Shown: positions 15,907 to 23,938 of the stretch, in pieces
Layout of the letters: each line of letters opens with the position of its first letter
How positions within the stretch are numbered: the stretch's first letter is position 1
Source of the DNA: an uncultured Lachnospiraceae bacterium
GTDB taxonomy: Bacteria; Bacillota; Clostridia; Lachnospirales; Lachnospiraceae
NCBI GenBank assembly: GCA_934317845.1
Contig: CAKRES010000024.1
Coordinates: 1 to 27,328, forward strand
Direction of reading: 5' to 3'
DNA length: 27,328 nucleotides
Position numbers and translations under genes: made by a program
The notes under the pieces: generated by a model
What the model was told of the DNA's origin: nothing
The model's input: the letters and a program-made list of their open reading frames with translations, nothing else
Databases searched by the model: none

Positions 15907-16206
15907 ATGACGTTATTGCTTACCGTGATTGCAGCGATCGTTACGACGATTGTCTGGTACATGAACGAACATCGGGATGATTACCGCCTGGCAACGCTTG
16001 CCCGCATTTACTGGGGAGCCTCTTTGATGTGGCTGGTAGATGCCTGCTTTGAATATGCGGAATTAAAAGCAGCATATTTTACTCCTGCTTCGGCAGATAT
16101 GATAAATGATGCTTTTCTGGGTATTACCGTGATCGCACTGGGATTGATCATATGGCTTGTCATTTTGATGATCCATGATCCTAAAAAACTAATTGTAAAA
16201 AAATAA
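15907..16206 (+). CDS. Small membrane protein, partner of the preceding gene, function unknown
   Basis: A 99-residue protein from the ATG at 15907, chosen because TAGGAGGGATTGCA directly precedes it; the frame is open further up only as an overlap of the previous gene. There are three likely transmembrane helices: MTLLLTVIAAIVTTIVWYM (1-19), LARIYWGASLMWLVDACFEY (32-51) and FLGITVIALGLIIWLVILMI (71-90), with a lysine-rich cytoplasmic end. The spacing to the gene before it and the shared terminator make a two-gene operon. I do not recognise a function. A subunit or assembly pair is plausible from the arrangement alone. Confidence 0.8.
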   Translation: MTLLLTVIAAIVTTIVWYMNEHRDDYRLATLARIYWGASLMWLVDACFEYAELKAAYFTPASADMINDAFLGITVIALGLIIWLVILMIHDPKKLIVKK

Positions 16207-16218
16207 TATAATGAAAGG

Positions 16219-16253
16219 AAAAGTCCGGGACGTTAAGCTGCCCGGACTTTTCT
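16219..16253 (+). terminator. Rho-independent terminator after the small membrane protein pair
   Basis: AAAAGTCCGGG/CCCGGACTTTT perfect 11-bp stem, 11-nt loop, T-rich end. It separates these genes from the condensin-like operon. Confidence 0.88.
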
Positions 16254-16259
16254 CATTGC

Positions 16260-16288
16260 TGGAAATCTCGGAAAAGCTGTGGTAAAAT
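16260..16288 (+). promoter_or_regulatory. Promoter of the JetABC-like operon
   Basis: TAAAAT at 16283-16288 with an extended TGg, and a poor -35 (TGGAAA at 16260-16265, 17-nt spacing). The first gene starts 38 nt on, after AAAGGA at about 13-nt spacing, so initiation looks modest. Confidence 0.45.
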
Positions 16289-16326
16289 ATAACGAGCAAA
16301 ACGATCGGAAAGGAACGTAAACACGC

Positions 16327-17874
16327 ATGCCGGAACAGTATATTCTATGGAATGACATCATTGATACCCATGCCCACCGCATGGAGCATCTTCGGAAATA
16401 TTATCCTTTTTTCAAACTACAGGAAATGACCTTTGCACAGTACAAAGATGGACAGTATGCTCATCTGGATATGGGGTATATCACACTGGCATCCCTGCGT
16501 TTTTTTATTGATGAAAATAATTTTAATGAGCGCAGAGTGACTTTTACGCTTTACCGGGATTTCTTGAGCCGTTTGCTGGTGCGTGATTTCTCTTTAGAGG
16601 AGAGCGATGCACAGATGGAGGAACTGATCCGTTATATCTTTGACAAGATCAAAAATGACGGAAAGCCTTTTTATTTTCATTATTTTGATCCCAAAGACCA
16701 CAAACAGAAAACGATGCGGGTGAAGCTGATCGAAAGCGAGATAGAAAATGGCAGCATTTTTTACCGCATTACGGCAGATGGAGTGGCTCTTTATCTGGAA
16801 ACCAAAGAGGTAAAGGAAGAGAGCCAGATCAGCATCCAGCAGTTGCTGTTGGAGAAGATGATCGAATCCAGCAATTTCAAGGGCGGTATCGACGTGGTAA
16901 AGCGCATCAATGCGGAAGTATCAAAGATGCTGCTGAAAAAACAGGAAGTGATCCGCACGCTGGAGATCGATGTGTTTGAAGGTGTGACACGTTATCAGAA
17001 TTATATGGATTCCGTAGCCAAATGGTTTACAGAGGAGGAAAAACTCTTTAAGAAAAATAAGGAGCTGATCGATACAGCTCTTTCCAAAGCGGAACTTTCT
17101 GCCAAGTCAAAGGGAGAAGCATCACAGAAATATTATGTTGTATTAAAGGAAATCTATGAGCTGGAAACAGAGCTGAAAAAAACGATCCGGCGGCATGCCA
17201 GTCTGGTGTCAGAAACGATGGAGCTTACGAAGGTCACGGATTCGATCGTATCAAAGGCAAAGCTGCACCGTTTGCGTCCGGTATTTGATTTTAGAAAGCA
17301 GTTGAAAACATTGGAAGAGCGGGATGATGTTTCCGCTTTAAGCCACATGATCCTGCCGCTTTTAAAGCCACAGGGGAAAAAGACATTTTCCTTTCAGAAT
17401 CTGGATCGCCTGCTCACCAACCGTCCGGAACACGAGACAGTGCGGGAAAAGGTGGAGGAAGCCGGGGAAGAGGAAGCATATGTTTACCCGGATGAAGTAG
17501 AGCAGGAGCGGATCAATGTGAACTTTAAAAAGTTTGCGGTAGAGCTTTTGGAACAGATCAAGAAGAAACATACGATCACGCTTTCGGAATGGAATGCGAT
17601 CCTGGAGATCCGGTTTGGCAAGGAGATCTATGCGAATATTGACTATTATTCCTTCCTTGTGCACCTGTGCCAGAAGAAAGAATATGCTGTATCAGATATG
17701 ATAAATCATCAGGATACTTTTCTGGATGGAATTGTTGCAAAGGAATTGAGCCGGGAAGAAAAAGAACGTTATGAGGCGATGACATTTCGCGTGGAGCAAA
17801 AAAGTGACGAGGAGCTTATGGTATATCCGGGCTGCTTTGTCAGTGATATGGTATTTGAAAGGACGGATCTATAA
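16327..17874 (+). CDS. JetA-like (MukF/kleisin-type) subunit of a Wadjet or Mks condensin, DUF5716 type
   Basis: A 515-residue protein I recognise as the Wadjet JetA family (formerly DUF5716). In such complexes the kleisin subunit bridges the two SMC heads. The N-terminal part (about 1-130) is rich in helix and winged-helix-like segments (YITLASLRFFIDENNFNERR). The middle (about 180-350) is long amphipathic helices that would pair with the SMC neck. The C-terminal part (about 395-510) looks like a second winged helix, including ITLSEWNAILEIRFGKEIY. Its stop abuts the ATG of the next gene with no gap, and the third gene follows one base after the second, so the three subunits are made together. 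The order kleisin-KITE-SMC equals mukF-mukE-mukB. Defence against plasmids or a chromosome-organising role are both possible. Confidence 0.82.
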   Translation: MPEQYILWNDIIDTHAHRMEHLRKYYPFFKLQEMTFAQYKDGQYAHLDMGYITLASLRFFIDENNFNERRVTFTLYRDFLSRLLVRDFSLEESDAQMEELIRYIFDKIKNDGKPFYFHYFDPKDHKQKTMRVKLIESEIENGSIFYRITADGVALYLETKEVKEESQISIQQLLLEKMIESSNFKGGIDVVKRINAEVSKMLLKKQEVIRTLEIDVFEGVTRYQNYMDSVAKWFTEEEKLFKKNKELIDTALSKAELSAKSKGEASQKYYVVLKEIYELETELKKTIRRHASLVSETMELTKVTDSIVSKAKLHRLRPVFDFRKQLKTLEERDDVSALSHMILPLLKPQGKKTFSFQNLDRLLTNRPEHETVREKVEEAGEEEAYVYPDEVEQERINVNFKKFAVELLEQIKKKHTITLSEWNAILEIRFGKEIYANIDYYSFLVHLCQKKEYAVSDMINHQDTFLDGIVAKELSREEKERYEAMTFRVEQKSDEELMVYPGCFVSDMVFERTDL

Positions 17875-18579
17875 ATGGAACAGCGCAATGTAGAAAAAGC
17901 CATTGACATATATGCAAGGCTGATGATGGGGGAAGAAGTGAAGCGGGACGGTGGAAGCAACCGCGCCCTTTATGAGGAATATGCGACCAATGCAGAGGTG
18001 TATGAGGTGCTCCATCTGCTGACGAAACGGTTGAACTTAAATTTGTATGAATATGGCAACAGCCTTTACTTAAATGCCTCCGAGGGCAACCGGGTATTCG
18101 GCTATAGCAATGAAGAATTGAAGCGAAGCATGGGACTGCGTTACAATAAGGAACTTTATCTTGTGTACTTTATCATGTATCAGATCCTTCTCTTCTTTTA
18201 TAATGACACGGGAAGCTATCAGTTTGTGGAGTGTGTCAGTCTCTCTGAGATAGTGGAACAGACTACCAACTATCTGAAAAAGATCATGAGCGATCTTTCC
18301 GTGCTGGTGCAGGATGAAGTCGAGGAAAACAGTTTTCGGGCCATTGCACTTTTATGGGATGAGCTGCCGATGGCAGCAGGCGAAGACGGCGTGATCCGTG
18401 CCGGGAGAACTGCACGTACTTCGCTTACGAAATGTGCCCTGAATTTTATGGTGAGCCAGGAACTTTTGATGGAAGCGCAGGAGCGGTATTACCCGACCGG
18501 ACGAATGCGAGCTTTGGTAGAGAACTATTTTGAAGAATACCGGGGACGTCTATACGAGATTTTGAAGGAGGAAGCATAA
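17875..18579 (+). CDS. JetB-like (MukE/KITE-type) subunit, DUF6063 type
   Basis: A 234-residue partner subunit recognised as the DUF6063 family. Its ATG starts immediately after the preceding TAA, with AAAGGA inside the upstream gene as ribosome site. Sequence features are the N-terminal NVEKAIDIYARLMMGEEVKRD, then ALYEEYATNAEVYEVLHLLTKRLNL and YLNASEGNRVFGYSNEELKR, and a helical C-terminus. The size and gene position match MukE/MksE/JetB winged-helix proteins, which dimerise and bind the kleisin next to DNA. No catalytic motif is seen, as expected. The assignment rests on the operon context as much as on sequence. Confidence 0.78.
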   Translation: MEQRNVEKAIDIYARLMMGEEVKRDGGSNRALYEEYATNAEVYEVLHLLTKRLNLNLYEYGNSLYLNASEGNRVFGYSNEELKRSMGLRYNKELYLVYFIMYQILLFFYNDTGSYQFVECVSLSEIVEQTTNYLKKIMSDLSVLVQDEVEENSFRAIALLWDELPMAAGEDGVIRAGRTARTSLTKCALNFMVSQELLMEAQERYYPTGRMRALVENYFEEYRGRLYEILKEEA

Positions 18580-18580
18580 C

Positions 18581-21500
18581 ATGCCACAGATGAACCGAAT
18601 CCGTGTGAATAATGTGAAATACAATTTTGGCACGCAGTGCTACGATGATTTTATCATGCGCTTGAATGGAAAAAATACCATTTATGATCTTGCCAATGGT
18701 GGTGGAAAATCCGTGCTGATGCTTCTGCTTTTGCAAAATCTGATCCCGAACTGTACGCTGGATGAAAAGCAGCCGATCGAAAAGCTGTTTCGGACAAGCG
18801 GCGGTTCCAAGACGATCCATTCCCTCATTGAGTGGAATCTGGATGAGCAGGACATCAAAGAGGATTACCGTTACATGCTGACCGGCTTCTGTGCCAGAAA
18901 GGCAAAGGATGCGGCAGAGGATGAGGCGGCAAAGGAAGATACCGCAGCGATCGAATATTTCAATTACTGCATGTTTTACCGCACCTATCATGAAAATGAT
19001 CTTGTGAACCTCCCGCTGGTCAAGGACGGAGAACGCATCACGTATAATGGCTTGAAAAATTACTTAAAGGAGCTGTCTCATCAGGCATTGGATCTAAAGA
19101 TCTACATATTTGACCGCAAGGGAGAGTATCTGCAGTTTATCAGCCAGTATGGACTTTATGAAAGTGCGTGGGAAATGATCCGCGGCATCAACAAGACCGA
19201 AGGACATGTGCGCACCTATTTTGAGACAAATTACCGCACTACCCGCAAGGTTGTCGAGGATCTTTTGATCGAGGGTATCATTGAGAAATCCTTCCGGGAC
19301 AAAACCGATCAGGAAGATATGAACGAAGCGATGGCGAAAACATTGCTTGATATGAAGGACAAGCTGGTCGAGCTTGCGGAAAAGAAAGGGGAAATGAATC
19401 GCTTTGAGCACCAGAAGGAACTGCTTCAGGTGCTGGCCGGAAGAGTGGGAGCCTGCCGCGATCTATATGAAGAAAAGGAGGAACTGACAGCAGAGCTGCT
19501 CTCTGCCAAAAATATGCTGCTTTCCCGTGCGGAACAAAAAGAAGAGGAGCTTCGGAAAAAGAAGCAGATGATTGAACAAAAAGGTGAAGAATGTGCACGC
19601 ATCAATCAGGTTGTGGCCTGCCTGAAGGTACAGCAGGAGGAGGAAGCATTGTTGTCCTTAAAAAAGGAAGCAGAGGAGGCGAAGCTTTCCGAAGCCAATG
19701 CCAGAATCGTTCTGAAGGAACAGGAGGAGATCTGCCGTTCGCGGGAAAATGCCAATGATTACCTGGACTACTGTGAGGTAAGGCAAAAGATGGAGCAGGC
19801 GCAGGCAGTGATTGAAAAATCAAGACAGGATTCGTCCGGCTACCTCGATCGTCTGTATGATCTTGCCGCCATTAAAAAGCAGTATTATGAGGAGCGTACG
19901 GCAAAACAGGAACAGCTTCTTTTAGAGGCAGAAAAGATAGAGCATGAGATCAAAGTGGCATTAAAGGCTGACATGGGCAAAAAAGGCGAGCTTACCTGTG
20001 AGCATGCGGTTGCCGGTGCCAATAAAAAGCGGCTCTTTATTGAGGCGAAAACAAAAGAAACAACTGCGATGGAATTGAAAAAGCAGACAAATCTGTTACT
20101 GCTTGAAGATGCAAAAAAGGCGGTAAGAGAAAAGGAAAAAGAGATCGCCGGGTATCGCACAGAGCGGGAAGAAGCAGAAGGACAGCTTGCCGAGGCAGAA
20201 GCGAAGCTTGCCGCGATGCACATGCGCGAAAAAGAGCTGGATTTTATAAAAAAAGAGCAGGAAGAAAAGCAGCAGGAGCAAAGCAGGATCCGGCAGGAAA
20301 TAAACGAGGGGCTTTCCCGGATGCAGGCATTGGCGCAGACATATCAGATCGAATGGGAAGAACAGCAGCCAAAACAAGAGCAGCGGCAGCAGCTTTTAGA
20401 ACATGCCAGAAGAAGATGGGCAGACTGCACACGGTATGTCGCAGCCAAAAAGCAGCAGATGGAGCAGTGGCAGGAAGAACAGGCACAGAAAAAGCAGGGG
20501 CATTTTCTTGCTGATGAGGTCCATTTGAAAACGATCACCTCCTATTTAACAGACCGCCATGAACTTGAGGTGGTCCCGGCAGAAGAGGTGTTGCTTACTC
20601 TTTCCAAAGAAGAGCGGGAGGAAGTGATCGAACGCCTTCCATTTGCACCTTACGGACTGGTTTTAAAAGGAGCAACGAAGGAACTGATAAGGCAGCTTCA
20701 GGCAGATCAGACGCTTGCATATTTGTGTCGCAGACACCTGGTCCCGCTTTTTTCAGAGGAGCTGTTTGAAACTCTGGAGTGGGGGGAGACTGCCCCATTT
20801 GTAATACTTTCCGGAGATGGCAGAGGCTATTACGATCAGACCGTACTTTCCGAATATGAAAAGAGAACAGAGCAGGCACTCTTGGAAGCGGAACAGGAAG
20901 TCGCACAGGCAGAAGAATCCGAGCGGCTTTTGGAGGAAGACTATCTGTTTTTGCTGAAACAGGATCAGCAGTATGAGCAGTTGGAAGAAAAAGAGCCACA
21001 GACAGACGGTGGTTCCGGCTGTGAAAAAGAGCAGGAAGAGCTTTTCGCTGCCATGAAAAAACAGGAAGAAGAGATTGAGGAGCTAAAAAAGCAAAGAGAG
21101 ACACTTCAGGAACGCATGGAAAATGCACAGCAGGAATGCCGGCAGCTTACAGAGATCAGAACATGCTATCAGGAATTTTTAGAATATAAAAAACAGGCAC
21201 TTTCGGAACAGGAACGCGAAGAAACACTGGCAAGGGAGCTTACTGCATTGACCAGACAGATGGAGCAGAAAAATGCGCAGCTTAAACAGGCAAGGGAGCA
21301 GGCGGCAACGCTGAGAGAGCAGCGGGATGAACAGAAGGAACAGTGGGACACCTACTATGCTGCCTATGACAAAGGCCGTCCAGTGCTGGATCTGGGCTAC
21401 ACAGAGGAGCAGGTGGATATTGAATTCCAGTCGCGAAAAACGATCGTGGAACAGGGGGCAGGCTCTGTTTCTGATAAACAGGATCTGGTAGATACATTAA

Positions 21501-23014
21501 AGCGCAATTTAGAACAGCTTCTGCGCAGCATGAAGCGGAGAAATGCTGATCTTTCGGAACTGGAAGAAAAAAAAGAACAGGGATTGATACACCGGACAGG
21601 GGAAAAAGAATTATCCTCACTTTATAAAGAATGCAGCCGTTATGAGCAGCGATACGAAAACTGCCAGCAGCAGGCGCAGCTTCGGGCACAGGAAGTCAGC
21701 AAGGTAGAGGGACGCATTGAACATGGATTAAAGGAACTGACCGAACAGGGAATCCGCTATGAGCGCATGGAAATGGAAGCGGAACAACTGGATCGTGCGA
21801 TCGAGGAACAGCGGCTTTTATTAAGTGAACTTATGACAACAAGAGAGAGCTTTACGAAAGAGTTTGTGGAAGAACAGAAGCAATATGCCCGACAGCAGGA
21901 TTTCTTAAAGGATGTAAACCGCCTGATCACACTGTATCATTTGGAGGATAGAGAGGGCAGCAGTCTGCCGGATCTTTCGGAATATACGTTAGGGCAGCTA
22001 AAATCCTGCCAGGAACGCTTTGGAGAGGTGATAAAGAAGGAGCAGAAGGCGCGGCTTGATCTGGAGCAGTATAAGCAGCAGACGGCAGAAACATTAAAAG
22101 AGCTGAAAGCATATGAGCTGTCGGAAGTGATCCGCAAAGATATTACAATGCCGGAGACAAAAGAAGAATTGGAGCAGCTTCAGGACAGTCTAAAGGATAT
22201 GATGGAATTTATCACCCTGGAACAGGAACGTGTAACGCAGGGAGTCAAAGATATGCAGTTGATCAAAGAAGGCTTTGAAAATCAATGTTTGCGCCGTTGC
22301 GAGGATGTCAAGACAGAACTGATGAGGCTTCCGAAATTATCTGATATTACGCTGGATGGGGAAGTGATCCAGATGATCGACCTTTCGATCCCATACGAAC
22401 CGCAGGAACGATTGACAGGAAAAATGGCAGAGTATGTGGATGCCATTGTAAAAGGCATTGACCAGTTTTCCACTTTGGAAGAGCGCATGAAATATATTCG
22501 CAAACAATTGTCCTTAAAACAGCTGTTTTCCGTTGTTGTAACAGATATGAACAAGATCCGGTTGAAGCTTTACAAAAGAGAGCGGATCAAGGAACAGAGC
22601 CGTTATCTGCGCTATGAGGAAGCGGTGGGGTCTACCGGACAGTCACAGGGTATCTACATTCAGTTTTTGATCGCGATCATCAATTACATCGCCAATATCT
22701 ATGCGGTGAACAGTGACAACAATAAACTTGGTAAAGTGATCTTTATCGATAATCCGTTTGGTGCAGCAAAAGATATTTATATCTGGGAGCCGATCTTTGA
22801 AATGTTGAAAACGAACAATGTACAGTTGATCGTTCCGGCACGAGGAGCAACCCCGGCGATCACCGGACGTTTTGATGTCAACTATGTGCTGGGACAGAAG
22901 CTGATCAATGGAAGACAGCAGACCGTTGTTGTGGATTACCGCAGTCAGGTGGAAAAAACAGAGATGGAATATAAACGGATCGAGTTCACACAAAACAGCT
23001 TTGATTTCATATAA
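18581..23014 (+). CDS. JetC-like (MukB/SMC-type) ATPase, 1477 residues
   Basis: The motor of the condensin-like complex, starting one base after the previous stop with GGAGGAAGCATAAC as ribosome site. The N-terminal head has NKYNFG-like YNFGTQCYDDF and the P-loop DLANGGGKSVL (Lys43, Ser44). A very long coiled coil rich in Glu/Gln/Lys runs from about 250 to 635 and from 760 to 1235, with a hinge-like globular part (about 640-755, HLKTITSYL through LSGDGRGYY). The C-terminal head has the ABC-type signature GSTGQSQG (1350-1357) and Walker B VIFIDNPFG, where Asp1390 is followed by Asn1391 and not the usual catalytic Glu. Length is within the MukB/JetC range. DNA-loop extrusion by such complexes is established for Wadjet and MukBEF. 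The gene ends the operon: no JetD-type nuclease follows. Confidence 0.88.
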   Translation: MPQMNRIRVNNVKYNFGTQCYDDFIMRLNGKNTIYDLANGGGKSVLMLLLLQNLIPNCTLDEKQPIEKLFRTSGGSKTIHSLIEWNLDEQDIKEDYRYMLTGFCARKAKDAAEDEAAKEDTAAIEYFNYCMFYRTYHENDLVNLPLVKDGERITYNGLKNYLKELSHQALDLKIYIFDRKGEYLQFISQYGLYESAWEMIRGINKTEGHVRTYFETNYRTTRKVVEDLLIEGIIEKSFRDKTDQEDMNEAMAKTLLDMKDKLVELAEKKGEMNRFEHQKELLQVLAGRVGACRDLYEEKEELTAELLSAKNMLLSRAEQKEEELRKKKQMIEQKGEECARINQVVACLKVQQEEEALLSLKKEAEEAKLSEANARIVLKEQEEICRSRENANDYLDYCEVRQKMEQAQAVIEKSRQDSSGYLDRLYDLAAIKKQYYEERTAKQEQLLLEAEKIEHEIKVALKADMGKKGELTCEHAVAGANKKRLFIEAKTKETTAMELKKQTNLLLLEDAKKAVREKEKEIAGYRTEREEAEGQLAEAEAKLAAMHMREKELDFIKKEQEEKQQEQSRIRQEINEGLSRMQALAQTYQIEWEEQQPKQEQRQQLLEHARRRWADCTRYVAAKKQQMEQWQEEQAQKKQGHFLADEVHLKTITSYLTDRHELEVVPAEEVLLTLSKEEREEVIERLPFAPYGLVLKGATKELIRQLQADQTLAYLCRRHLVPLFSEELFETLEWGETAPFVILSGDGRGYYDQTVLSEYEKRTEQALLEAEQEVAQAEESERLLEEDYLFLLKQDQQYEQLEEKEPQTDGGSGCEKEQEELFAAMKKQEEEIEELKKQRETLQERMENAQQECRQLTEIRTCYQEFLEYKKQALSEQEREETLARELTALTRQMEQKNAQLKQAREQAATLREQRDEQKEQWDTYYAAYDKGRPVLDLGYTEEQVDIEFQSRKTIVEQGAGSVSDKQDLVDTLKRNLEQLLRSMKRRNADLSELEEKKEQGLIHRTGEKELSSLYKECSRYEQRYENCQQQAQLRAQEVSKVEGRIEHGLKELTEQGIRYERMEMEAEQLDRAIEEQRLLLSELMTTRESFTKEFVEEQKQYARQQDFLKDVNRLITLYHLEDREGSSLPDLSEYTLGQLKSCQERFGEVIKKEQKARLDLEQYKQQTAETLKELKAYELSEVIRKDITMPETKEELEQLQDSLKDMMEFITLEQERVTQGVKDMQLIKEGFENQCLRRCEDVKTELMRLPKLSDITLDGEVIQMIDLSIPYEPQERLTGKMAEYVDAIVKGIDQFSTLEERMKYIRKQLSLKQLFSVVVTDMNKIRLKLYKRERIKEQSRYLRYEEAVGSTGQSQGIYIQFLIAIINYIANIYAVNSDNNKLGKVIFIDNPFGAAKDIYIWEPIFEMLKTNNVQLIVPARGATPAITGRFDVNYVLGQKLINGRQQTVVVDYRSQVEKTEMEYKRIEFTQNSFDFI

Positions 23015-23079
23015 TTGTCAGAAAATAAATACAATTTAAAAACAATTACAGAAAAAAATAAAAATATTCGCAAATTGTA

Positions 23080-23108
23080 TTGACAATATTGTGCAAGCAT
23101 GTTACTAT
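23080..23108 (+). promoter_or_regulatory. Near-consensus promoter for a large noncoding RNA
   Basis: TTGACA at 23080-23085, a 17-nt spacer and TACTAT at 23103-23108 with an extended TGt. The -35 sits in an inverted repeat ATTGT-attg-ACAAT. It is among the strongest promoters in the window, and no long ORF follows. Confidence 0.8.
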
Positions 23109-23114
23109 TACATT

Positions 23115-23608
23115 GTCAGAGAATCACATGTAGTAGACGCGTGAACGAAGAGCGAAATTGGATTTTCGCAGGAGAAAGGAGAGTGGTAACGTTGTCGCAA
23201 TTGCAAAAAATGGGATGGTTGACACATCGTAATGGGATGAAGTTTCCGCTTAAGAAAGCCTTTGATCGATAGAGAGAAAGATCCTGACAGTACCCTATGT
23301 AAGAAGGGTTCATCAGAAAGCGTAAGGACGCCAGTCATTTAATCTTAAGATGTGCCTCCCATTGGGAGACGAAAAAAGACAGTTTTGTAACGACAAAACT
23401 AGGAGATGAGTAAGAAAGAATAGATAGCAGTTTGGTATCAGCGGGATAGTAGGCAGTTATCTTGGGATATACGTCGAGCCCGACAAGATCGTTAACGATA
23501 TGATAGGCAGTGCGGAAACAAATGAAATTGGATGAGAGTCTGATGAAACATAAAACAATTTAAGAAAGAAAAGCCATTCCGGAGTCAACACCGGGGTGGC
23601 TTTTTTTG
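23115..23608 (+). ncRNA. Candidate large structured RNA, about 490 nt, family unknown
   Basis: It lies between an excellent promoter and a perfect terminator and has no ORF of usual size. Simple hairpins visible along it are GCGAAA/TTTCGC (23152-23169), ACCCT/AGGGT (23292-23309), GCGT/ACGC (23320-23331), CTCCC/GGGAG (23356-23368), AGTTTTGT/ACAAAACT with an AACG loop (23381-23400), ATCG/CGAT (23488-23499), and the terminator. TAGGCAGT and GAAATTGGAT each occur twice inside it. It lacks the tmRNA and RNase P signatures I know. By size it could belong with large ornate RNAs such as ROOL, OLE or GOLLD, but I cannot match it. A short ORF with a ribosome site lies inside (23192-23272), so a dual-function RNA is possible. 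Downstream of the condensin operon and independently transcribed. Confidence 0.7.
23571..23608 (+). terminator. Rho-independent terminator of the large RNA
   Basis: A 12-bp stem AAGCCATTCCGG/CCGGGGTGGCTT (two U-G pairs), loop AGTCAACA, then seven T. The 23609-23734 stretch after it is AT-rich and shows nothing further that I can support. Confidence 0.92.
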
Positions 23609-23734
23609 TGCATAACATGGGAAAAATAAGGGGTTATACACAAAAGAATCGGACGGAAGTTTCGTTCACCAGGAACAGAGAGTATGAAAATTACATATCT
23701 TGTATAAAAAAATCAAAAAAACTATATCTAGTAG

Positions 23735-23763
23735 GTGCATTTTTCACAAAAATTTGCTATAAT
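23735..23763 (+). promoter_or_regulatory. Promoter of the TPR/coiled-coil gene
   Basis: Consensus TATAAT at 23758-23763 with extended TGc. The -35 is poor (GTGCAT at 23735-23740, or TGCATT one base on), so the extended -10 probably carries recognition. About 130 nt of leader follows. Confidence 0.6.
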
Positions 23764-23793
23764 ACAAAATATATCTATTAGTGTGGTAGGTCT

Positions 23794-23938
23794 ATGCCCA
23801 TTTTCAGTGAAATGAGCGTGAACAGGCGGGGGATCATATCGCATGATAGAACAGAATAGAATACTTGAAGTACTTGCAAAGACGGGGTGTGATAAGATTG
23901 AGTACCAACCTAAACATGGCCAGTGTGAACAAGATTAA
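23794..23938 (+). other. Two overlapping short ORFs in the leader of the TPR gene
   Basis: ORF 23794-23859 (21 codons, starts MPIFSEMSVNRR, GGTAGG just upstream) overlaps ORF 23843-23938 (31 codons, starts MIEQNRILEVLAK, GGCGGGGG upstream), which in turn overlaps the start of the TPR gene. The three are in different frames. As the TPR gene has no good ribosome site of its own, coupled re-initiation from the second ORF is possible. Confidence 0.3.

Noticed and set aside
23012..23050. TAATTGT/ACAATTA hairpin as terminator of the condensin operon
   Set aside because: It is followed by A-rich and not T-rich sequence on the plus strand, so it does not qualify; I see no clear terminator for that operon before the RNA promoter.
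23540..23546. CTGATGA, a hammerhead-ribozyme or box C-like core inside the large RNA
   Set aside because: No helix II followed by GAAA, and no flanking stems, can be drawn around it.
23115..23608. tmRNA or RNase P RNA
   Set aside because: No alanyl tRNA-like ends or tag-peptide frame, and none of the conserved RNase P core (such as GAGGAAAGTCC) is present.
23596..23781. 61-codon ORF after the large RNA
   Set aside because: It starts in the terminator T-tract, has no ribosome site and runs through the -10 of the next promoter.
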